NCBI GenBank assembly: GCA_021205005.1
Contig: JAJPYK010000155.1
Location: forward strand, 1-11,568
Direction of reading: 5' to 3'
Source: Paraprevotella sp.
GTDB lineage: Bacteria > Bacteroidota > Bacteroidia > Bacteroidales > Bacteroidaceae
DNA: 11,568 nucleotides
In this document: positions 1 to 5,547 of the stretch, in pieces
How positions within the stretch are numbered: position 1 is the first letter of the stretch
Layout: each line of letters starts with the position of its first letter
Program-made: the position numbers and the translations under genes
Notes under the pieces: model-generated
Databases searched by the model: none
The model's input: the letters and a program-made list of their open reading frames with translations, nothing else
Told to the model about the DNA's origin: nothing

Positions 1-25
1 ACTTGAACGCAAAAACGCTTAAAAC

Positions 26-47
26 ACGGGTTAACCCGTCTTTTTTT
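26..47 (+). terminator. Terminator-like palindrome with T-tract
   Basis: ACGGG (26-30), loop TTAA, CCCGT (35-39), then a C and seven T (41-47). This has the shape of a short intrinsic terminator for a plus-strand gene ending left of the window. The stem is only 5 bp, so it is weak. If real, it separates carB from whatever lies upstream, so carB would not simply be read through from a preceding carA. Confidence 0.5.
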
Positions 48-73
48 ATTTTTATTCTCATTTTTCCCGGCTT

Positions 74-108
74 TTTGTGGGAAAAGGTGACTATTTTGCT
101 TATTTTTG
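74..108 (+). promoter_or_regulatory. Candidate Bacteroides-type promoter of carB
   Basis: TATTTTTG at 101-108 matches the Bacteroidota -7 consensus TAnnTTTG. A TTTG at 74-77 could be the -33 element, but the 23-nt spacer is a little longer than the 19-21 nt I would expect. Transcription would begin near 115, leaving a leader of roughly 75 nt before the carB ATG at 192. The assignment rests on consensus matching only. Confidence 0.45.
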
Positions 109-119
109 TTCAGATATTG

Positions 120-147
120 ACGGTCAGGAGCCCTACGTCCCGACCGT
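120..147 (+). promoter_or_regulatory. Hairpin in the carB leader
   Basis: ACGGTC (120-125) pairs with GACCGT (142-147). After a single A/C mismatch, GGA (127-129) pairs with TCC (138-140), leaving an 8-nt loop. The hairpin falls just after the predicted transcription start. It could be a leader structure affecting mRNA stability or pyrimidine-responsive control. No T-tract follows, so it is not a simple terminator. Function is inferred only. Confidence 0.35.
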
Positions 148-191
148 GAAGCAATGTAAAACCATTTAAATGAGTATAATTCTAATCAAGT

Positions 192-2912
192 ATGAAGAAA
201 CCATTCAAAAAGGTCTTGGTGTTGGGATCCGGAGCGTTGAAAATTGGGCAAGCCGGAGAGTTCGACTATTCAGGTTCGCAGGCGTTGAAAGCTTTGCGGG
301 AGGAGGGTGTCCGTTCGGTGCTGGTAAATCCCAATATCGCTACGATTCAGACTTCCGAAGGGATCGCCGACGAAGTGTATTTCCTTCCCGTTACGCCGTA
401 TTTCGTAACCGAGATTATTAAAAAGGAGCGTCCCGACGGCATCTTGCTGGCCTTCGGCGGGCAGACGGCTTTGAACTGCGGAACGGAACTGTATCGTAAA
501 GGCGTGCTGGACACTTATGGCGTAACCGTGTTGGGTACGTCGGTTGAAGCGATCATGTATACGGAAGACCGAGATCTTTTCGTGAAGAAACTGAATGAAA
601 TCCCGATGAAGACCCCCGTGAGCCGTGCCGTGGAAAACATGGAGGACGCCTTGGCAGCGGCCCGTGCCATCGGCTATCCCGTGATGGTACGATCGGCTTA
701 TGCCCTTGGGGGACTGGGCCGCGGGATCTGTCCCGATGAGGCGCATTTCATCGAAGTAGCCGAGAGCGCTTTCACTTTTGCGCATCAGATTCTGGTGGAA
801 GAATCCTTGAAAGGCTGGAAAGAAATCGAGTTTGAAGTCATACGCGATGCGAACGATCATTGCTTTACCGTGGCCAGTATGGAGAACTTTGATCCGTTGG
901 GCATTCATACGGGAGAATCTATCGTGGTGGCCCCCACCTGTTCGCTTTCGGACGAACAGGTGACGATGTTGCAGGAACTGTCGAAAACCTGTATCCGTCA
1001 TTTGGGCATCGTGGGAGAGTGTAACATACAATATGCCTTTCATGCCGAGACCAATGACTATCGGGTTATCGAAGTGAATGCCCGTCTGAGCCGTTCGTCG
1101 GCACTGGCATCGAAAGCCACGGGCTATCCGTTGGCGTTCGTGGCGGCCAAGATCGCCTTGGGATATACGCTGGATCAGATAGGAGAGATGGGGACGTCCA
1201 ACTCTGCATACGTCGCTCCCTCGCTCGATTATCTGATTTGCAAGATACCGCGCTGGGATCTGACGAAGTTCGAAGGGGTTTCCCGTCACATCGGTTCCAG
1301 TATGAAATCGGTGGGAGAGATCATGTATATCGGCCGTTCTTTCGAGGAGATCATCCAAAAAGGGGTGCGCATGATAGGGCAGGGAATGCACGGGTTTGTG
1401 GGCAACGACAGGGTGCATTTCGACCATCTCGAAGATGAATTGGCCCATCCTACGGACTTGCGCATCTTTGCTATCGCCCAGGCTTTGGAAGAGGGCTATT
1501 CCATACGGCGCATTTGCGAGCTAACCAAGATCGATCCGTGGTTCGTCAAGAAGTTGGCGAATATCGTGGATATGAAAAGACAACTGGAAGAGCATAGCGT
1601 TTTGGGAAGTCTTTCGCCGGAGCTGTTACGCGAGGCGAAGCGGTTGGGATTCTCCGATTTCCAGATCGCCCGTTTCGTCATCAAGCCGCAAAACACCAAC
1701 ATGGAGAAGGAAAATCTGCAAGTGCGGCAGTACAGAAAAATGTTAGGCATCTTACCGGCCGTGAAGCGCATCAACACAGTGGCGTCCGAGCATCCGGAGC
1801 TGACGAATTATCTCTATATGACTTACGGAGCGGAAGGCTGCGACGTGAATTTCTACAAGCACGACAAGTCGGTGGTCGTGTTGGGATCGGGAGCCTATCG
1901 CATAGGATCTTCCGTGGAATTCAACTGGTGTTCGGTCAATGCCGTGCAAACTGCGCGGCGTTTGGGGTATAAGTCCATCATGATCAATTATAATCCCGAA
2001 ACGGTCTCGACGGACTACGACATGTGTGATCGACTTTATTTTGACGAACTTTCGTTTGAGCGCGTACTCGATGTCATCGACTTGGAACAGCCCGGCGGTG
2101 TCATCGTCTCTGTGGGCGGACAGATTCCCAACAATCTGGCCATGAAACTTTATCGTCAGTCCGTGCCTATTCTGGGTACTTCTCCGGTGTCGATCGACCG
2201 GGCGGAGAATCGCAACAAGTTCTCGGCCATGCTCGACCGTCTGGGCATCGACCAACCGGCTTGGCAGGAACTGACCAGCCTGGACGAGATGAAGAGTTTC
2301 ATCGCCAAAGTGGGTTATCCCGTTTTGGTGCGTCCGTCGTATGTGCTCTCCGGTGCGGCCATGAACGTATGTTACAATGAAGGACAACTGACACGTTTTC
2401 TGGAAATGGCGCGTGAGGTGTCCAGAGAATACCCCGTAGTGGTGTCGCAGTTCATGCAGGAGACGCAAGAGGTGGAGTTTGATGCCGTGGCGCAGAACGG
2501 CGAGGTGGTGGAATATGCCATATCCGAGCACATCGAATATGCCGGGGTGCATTCCGGTGACGCCACTTTAGTGTTTCCGGCCCAGCAACTGTATTTTTCC
2601 ACGATGCGTGCCATCAAAAAAATCAGTAGTCGCATTGCCCGCGAACTGAACATCTCCGGTCCGTTCAACATACAGTTTCTGGCCAAAGGCAGCCAAATCA
2701 AGGTGATCGAGCGCAACCTTCGCGCCTCTCGCAGTTTCCCGTTCGTGTCCAAGGTTTTGAAACGAAATTTCATTGAGACGGCTACCCGAATCATGTTGGA
2801 TGCGCCTTATACCCGTCCGGACAAATCGGTATTCGATATCGACCGTATCGGCGTAAAGGCTTCGCAGTTCTCGTTCGCCCGTTTGCAGAACGCCGATCCC
2901 GTATTGGGGTAG
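192..2912 (+). CDS. carB: Carbamoyl phosphate synthetase large subunit, main part (frameshifted before the C-terminal domain)
   Basis: CarB makes carbamoyl phosphate from bicarbonate, glutamine-derived ammonia and two ATP, for pyrimidine and arginine synthesis in the cytoplasm. This frame encodes 906 residues from an ATG with no Shine-Dalgarno, followed by MKKPFKKVLVLGSG. The N-terminal synthetase half starts with a GSGALKIGQAGEFDYSGSQA pre-ATP-grasp motif and has a glycine loop GGLGRG (about 173-178). Its metal/ATP-binding stretch is EVNARLSR (about 294-301). The C-terminal half repeats the architecture from about residue 562 (VVVLGSGAYRIG) to ERNLRASRSFPF (about 840-851). Wording such as NPNIATIQTSEGIAD and FGGQTALNCG resembles the version of CarB found in eukaryotic CAD and in Bacteroidota. 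The frame ends at TAG (2910-2912), while homologous sequence continues in another frame. Adding one G to the GGGG at 2906-2909 would restore a protein of about 1074 residues, the usual CarB length. The small subunit carA is not in the window. Confidence 0.93.
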   Translation: MKKPFKKVLVLGSGALKIGQAGEFDYSGSQALKALREEGVRSVLVNPNIATIQTSEGIADEVYFLPVTPYFVTEIIKKERPDGILLAFGGQTALNCGTELYRKGVLDTYGVTVLGTSVEAIMYTEDRDLFVKKLNEIPMKTPVSRAVENMEDALAAARAIGYPVMVRSAYALGGLGRGICPDEAHFIEVAESAFTFAHQILVEESLKGWKEIEFEVIRDANDHCFTVASMENFDPLGIHTGESIVVAPTCSLSDEQVTMLQELSKTCIRHLGIVGECNIQYAFHAETNDYRVIEVNARLSRSSALASKATGYPLAFVAAKIALGYTLDQIGEMGTSNSAYVAPSLDYLICKIPRWDLTKFEGVSRHIGSSMKSVGEIMYIGRSFEEIIQKGVRMIGQGMHGFVGNDRVHFDHLEDELAHPTDLRIFAIAQALEEGYSIRRICELTKIDPWFVKKLANIVDMKRQLEEHSVLGSLSPELLREAKRLGFSDFQIARFVIKPQNTNMEKENLQVRQYRKMLGILPAVKRINTVASEHPELTNYLYMTYGAEGCDVNFYKHDKSVVVLGSGAYRIGSSVEFNWCSVNAVQTARRLGYKSIMINYNPETVSTDYDMCDRLYFDELSFERVLDVIDLEQPGGVIVSVGGQIPNNLAMKLYRQSVPILGTSPVSIDRAENRNKFSAMLDRLGIDQPAWQELTSLDEMKSFIAKVGYPVLVRPSYVLSGAAMNVCYNEGQLTRFLEMAREVSREYPVVVSQFMQETQEVEFDAVAQNGEVVEYAISEHIEYAGVHSGDATLVFPAQQLYFSTMRAIKKISSRIARELNISGPFNIQFLAKGSQIKVIERNLRASRSFPFVSKVLKRNFIETATRIMLDAPYTRPDKSVFDIDRIGVKASQFSFARLQNADPVLG

Positions 2913-2914
2913 AC

Positions 2915-3415
2915 ATGTCGTCTACGGGCGAAGTGGGATGTCTGGGCGACGATTTCGATGAGGCCCTGTTGAATGCCCTCATGGCTACGGGATATACGAT
3001 TCCGCAAAAATCGGTGATGCTTTCTTCCGGTCCGGTACAGTCCAAGGTGGAGCTTCTGGAGCCGAGCCGGATGTTGGCAGACAAGGGCATTGTTATTTAT
3101 GCTACGCCGGGTACGGCCCGTTTCTTGAATGAGAACGGTGTGCCGGCCGTTGCCGTGCATTGGCCCGACGAGCATACGGCCGCTGAAAACAACGTGCTGA
3201 AGATGATTGCCCGTCATGAGTTCGACTTGATTGTGAACATCCCGAAAGATCAGACCAAGCGCAAGCTGACTAACGGGTATCATATCCGTCGCGATGCCAT
3301 CGACCATAATATTCCGTTGATGACGAATTCGCGTCTGGCCAAGGCGTTCATCGAAGCCTGTTGCCGGATGGATTTGGAGCAGATACAGATCAAGAGTTGG
3401 CAGGAGTTTAAATAA
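2915..3415 (+). CDS. carB: CarB C-terminal allosteric (MGS-like) domain, out of frame with the main part
   Basis: These 166 residues continue CarB directly. MSSTGEVGCLGDDF follows the VD that a one-base correction would supply after DPVLG. The segment contains the methylglyoxal-synthase-like domain that binds UMP, IMP or ornithine effectors in bacterial CarB. Recognisable parts are the IYATPGTARFL effector-site strand/loop, IVNIPKDQTKRKLTNGYHIRR and the terminal helix RLAKAFIEACCRM. It ends at TAA (3413-3415). An ATG lies 2 nt after the upstream TAG, so it could in principle be made separately by termination-reinitiation, as the regulatory piece of a split CarB. I expect it to be part of one gene carrying a sequence error or a real mutation. 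Conservation is good right up to the end, with no sign of long-term decay. Confidence 0.9.
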   Translation: MSSTGEVGCLGDDFDEALLNALMATGYTIPQKSVMLSSGPVQSKVELLEPSRMLADKGIVIYATPGTARFLNENGVPAVAVHWPDEHTAAENNVLKMIARHEFDLIVNIPKDQTKRKLTNGYHIRRDAIDHNIPLMTNSRLAKAFIEACCRMDLEQIQIKSWQEFK

Positions 3416-3435
3416 ACATATTGCGAATGTTTCGG

Positions 3436-3473
3436 ATGCGCCCGTGCGGGAAAATCTTTCCCGTCGGGCGCAT
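3436..3473. terminator. Long hairpin between convergent carB and yaaA
   Basis: ATGCGCCCG (3436-3444) pairs perfectly with CGGGCGCAT (3465-3473). Inside, CGGGAAA (3447-3453) pairs with TTTCCCG (3457-3463) around a 3-nt loop, with a 2x1 internal loop between the stems. The position between two convergent genes suggests a bidirectional terminator. Neither strand has a clean T-tract after it (plus strand continues TTGACGTTTG), so it may instead protect mRNA 3' ends. Confidence 0.6.
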
Positions 3474-3506
3474 TTGACGTTTGTGGCGGCAGCTCGTGCC
3501 AGGCGG

Positions 3507-4274
3507 TCAGTCGCCGAGCGTGAAGACGAAATGGTTGTCCGTGCTTTCCGCCGTGTTGAAGCGATAGCCTTCCCATTCGAATGATTTCAGTTCTTCGGGA
3601 TTCTCGATACGGTTTTTCAGGATGAAACGCGTCATCTAGCCCCGGCACATTTTGGCGTAGACCACGACGGTGGACAGTTTTCCTTTTTTATATACATGAA
3701 AGTCCGGGGTTACTACACGCACTTCCTGTGTCACGCGCGTCCAGTCGAACAGATTTTTCATTTCCGCACTGGCCAGATTGATCAATACGTTTCCTTGACG
3801 GCGGGCAGCATCGATCAGCCGGTCGGTCAGTAGGGGACGCCAATACGCGAAAAGCGTTTGTCCGTCGGCTTCGGGCAGACGCACGTTTCCTTCCAGACGA
3901 TAGCTCCGAATGCGGTCGGAGGGGCGCAGCAGTCCGTAGAGGAACGAGGTGATGAAGAGATGACGGTCGGCATAGGTCCAGTCGTCCGGAGTGAAGTCTT
4001 GTGGTGCGATGTGCTTGAACACCATGCCGGTGTAGGCCAGCAGTGCCGGGAGTTCGGCGGGATCTTCGTCAAGGAATGTGCGGAACCGAAGGACTTTGCG
4101 TGCGGCGATTTGCGGATTGACGTGTAAAATTTCAGCCAGTTCTTCCGTAGAATAACTGCCCATGGCGCATGCAATGCGTCGCGCTTCATCGGCAAAGTCG
4201 GGCCGGGCGGCGGGTGGAAGGCATGTCGGGCACTTCTTTGTCAAGGTCTTGGCACAAGATATGAATGTGAGCAT
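3507..4274 (-). CDS. yaaA: YaaA/DUF328-family peroxide stress protein, interrupted by an in-frame TAG
   Basis: YaaA homologues limit hydrogen-peroxide damage by lowering free intracellular iron in E. coli. The ATG is at 4274-4272. Family features are the N-terminal MLTFISCAKT (E. coli has LISPAKT), FLYGLLRPSDRIRSYRLEG (about 111-129), LINLAS (about 164-169) and VVVYAKMCRG (203-212). Codon 213 is TAG (3638-3636). Translation continues in the same frame with MTRFILKNRIENPEELKSF and further family-like sequence to TGA at 3509-3507. The total is 255 codons including TAG, close to the E. coli length of about 258. The E. coli protein, as I remember it, has Leu here (RGLMSRF), and the position varies in the family. 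Options are readthrough or suppression, a recent nonsense mutation, or a sequence error. An ATG follows the TAG immediately. The truncated product alone would be 212 residues and lack the C-terminal part. Confidence 0.88.
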
Positions 4275-4318
4275 GTCGTATCGTTATTAAGTAAGTCAGC
4301 GGAGGGCTGTAAGGACTG

Positions 4319-4326
4319 CAAAGTTA
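4319..4326 (-). promoter_or_regulatory. Possible -7 element of yaaA
   Basis: CAAAGTTA on the plus strand reads TAACTTTG on the minus strand, matching TAnnTTTG. It lies 45 nt upstream of the yaaA ATG, so the leader would be short. No convincing -33 TTTG is found at the expected distance. Confidence 0.4.
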
Positions 4327-4492
4327 GATAAAAACTATCTTTTTGTTACGTTTTTCAGATTTTTTAGGTACGGATTAGGCGAAAGAAAGTATGGAATGGA
4401 GATTTTCCGATATATAAATATTCGCGTTTTCGGCTTTTTATTCAGTATGCGGTGCATATTTTTTCATTTTTCAGCGTTTGTTTTCCAATCGT

Positions 4493-4544
4493 TCTCCGCA
4501 GATTGGAAGAAAAATCTCCGCAGAAAACCTTAGCGATCTCCGCA
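4493..4544 (+). repeat. Three direct repeats TCTCCGCA at 22-bp spacing
   Basis: TCTCCGCAGA occurs at 4493-4502 and 4515-4524, and TCTCCGCA at 4537-4544. The start-to-start distances are exactly 22 and 22 bp, about two helical turns, so all three face the same side of the DNA. This arrangement is typical of iterated protein-binding sites, but no binding protein is identifiable. The middle copy with its purine-rich left flank is nearly repeated at 11313-11333. Confidence 0.5.
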
Positions 4545-4851
4545 CGACGGTCGGAGCAGAGACGGAACGAGGCGCGAAAATCATGTTTTATCTTGATTTT
4601 TTTTGCTGTTTGCTTCTTTTTTTCCTGCAAGAATGCGGAACAAAAAGATCGTTTCCATGCTCTTTTCATCAACTGCCCGGCAATAAGATGCGGACGGTGG
4701 AGCTTTTCGAAATTCATTCTGTCGTCAGGGAACCTTTCTCGGTTTCTTTTTGTCATTCAACCGCTTCGCGAGATTGCAGTTTTTCCGATCACACTCCGGC
4801 TCCTCCGCGAATAATCCGGCCGTGCGTAGGATGAACTGACAAAATGACAAG

Positions 4852-4886
4852 ACCGCCAATCATTAAAAAACAGTAAGACGGGCGGT
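4852..4886. repeat. Inverted repeat upstream of the HD-gene promoter
   Basis: ACCGCC (4852-4857) and GGCGGT (4881-4886) form a 6-bp inverted repeat with a 23-nt spacer. The right arm would fall near the -33 position of the candidate promoter at 4905-4912. It could be an operator; six base pairs could also be chance. Confidence 0.25.
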
Positions 4887-4904
4887 AATATAGCTTTTTT
4901 ATCG

Positions 4905-4912
4905 TACTTTTG
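4905..4912 (+). promoter_or_regulatory. -7 element of the HD-domain gene
   Basis: TACTTTTG matches TAnnTTTG and lies 27 nt before the ATG at 4940. No TTTG is present at -33. Transcription would begin about 20 nt upstream of the start codon. Confidence 0.5.
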
Positions 4913-4939
4913 TGCCGGTAAATTCGAGTAGGAACGAAT

Positions 4940-5491
4940 ATGGACGCAGTAGCCCTGATCGATAAATATTATGCCGAGACTCCCCGTTTGAGGGAGATTC
5001 TGTGGCAGCATAGTCGCAAAGTGGCCGACCGCAGTTTGCGGATAGCCGCTGCACATCCGGAACTGAAGCTGGATACGGAGTTTTTGGAGGAGGCCGCTTT
5101 GTTGCACGACATAGGCATCTTGCGTACCAATGCTCCCGCCTTTCTGTGTCTCGGCGATGCTCCTTACATTTGTCATGGCTATATCGGAGCCGAGATTCTG
5201 CGTAGCGAAGGTTATCCGCGTCATGCCCGGGTGTGCGAGCGTCATACCGGTGCCGGATTGTCGCGGGAAGAGATCGTGAACCAGAAGATTCCCATTCCCG
5301 TGCAAGATTATTTTCCGGAAACTTGGGAAGAACAGGTGATTTGTTACGCGGACAAATTCTATTCCAAGTCGCATCTCGACAGGGAAAAGACGCCCGAACA
5401 GGCGCTTAAGAGCGTGAGCAAGTACGGGGAGGAGGGCGCACGCCGTTTCCTCCGTTGGATGGAAATTTTCAAAGAAAATACCGAGCATTAA
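4940..5491 (+). CDS. HD-domain (HDIG) phosphohydrolase
   Basis: This is a 183-residue soluble protein of the HD superfamily, metal-dependent phosphohydrolases acting on nucleotides or other phosphoesters. The metal-ligand pattern is visible: His24 (WQHSRKVAD), His56-Asp57 in ALLHDIGIL, His79 (YICHGYIGAEIL), His102 (CERHTGAG) and Asp138 (CYADKFYSK). It is a single domain covering nearly the full length, with no signal peptide or membrane segment, so it should be cytoplasmic. The ATG follows a -7 promoter-like element closely, and the gene ends at TAA. The lptD-like gene starts 56 nt downstream on the same strand with its own promoter-like element. The substrate cannot be deduced from sequence. 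The gene is intact, unlike carB, yaaA and the heparinase-like gene. Confidence 0.88.
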   Translation: MDAVALIDKYYAETPRLREILWQHSRKVADRSLRIAAAHPELKLDTEFLEEAALLHDIGILRTNAPAFLCLGDAPYICHGYIGAEILRSEGYPRHARVCERHTGAGLSREEIVNQKIPIPVQDYFPETWEEQVICYADKFYSKSHLDREKTPEQALKSVSKYGEEGARRFLRWMEIFKENTEH

Positions 5492-5503
5492 ACGGCTTTT
5501 GTG

Positions 5504-5511
5504 TATTTTTG
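5504..5511 (+). promoter_or_regulatory. -7 element of the lptD-like gene
   Basis: TATTTTTG matches TAnnTTTG and is followed by C, a common context in Bacteroidota. It sits just after the HD-gene stop (5489-5491) and 36 nt before the TTG start. No -33 TTTG is seen at the right distance. It suggests that the gene is transcribed at least partly on its own. Confidence 0.5.
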
Positions 5512-5547
5512 CAGTCGCTTACGGATTAAAACTAAGACGGAAATCGG

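Larger units (their letters stand above)
4275..4939. other. 665-nt gene-poor intergenic region
   Basis: Between divergent yaaA and the HD gene lies AT-rich DNA with long T tracts and no convincing gene. It holds the yaaA -7 candidate and a small AT hairpin with T-tract (AGATA 4326-4330 / TATCT 4336-4340). It also holds an 8-bp inverted repeat (TTCCAATC 4483-4490 / GATTGGAA 4501-4508), three TCTCCGCA repeats and an A/T hairpin (AAAATCA 4577-4583 / TGATTTT 4594-4600) running into Ts. Two overlapping plus-strand open frames (4452-4814, 4478-4834) are rich in Phe, Cys and Leu from T tracts and resemble nothing I know. A small RNA could sit here but I cannot show one. Confidence 0.5.

Noticed and set aside
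270..1448. 392-codon minus-strand open frame opposite carB
   Set aside because: It is antisense to highly conserved CarB sequence, with His/Arg-rich composition typical of a shadow frame.
2910..2912. TAG in carB as a fourth recoded codon
   Set aside because: Reading through in the same frame gives unrelated sequence and soon meets TGA. The homologous continuation is in another frame, so this is a frameshift and not a recoded TAG.
4577..4604. AAAATCA/TGATTTT hairpin with T-tract as a terminator
   Set aside because: It is almost all A/T with a 10-nt loop and no gene upstream on that strand; I mention it only as part of the gap.
4452..4834. Two overlapping plus-strand open frames of about 120 codons (4452-4814 and 4478-4834), one with a lipobox-like FFSC
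   Set aside because: Their hydrophobic stretches come from T tracts. They overlap each other and the 22-bp repeats and show no family-like motif, so coding status is unsupported.
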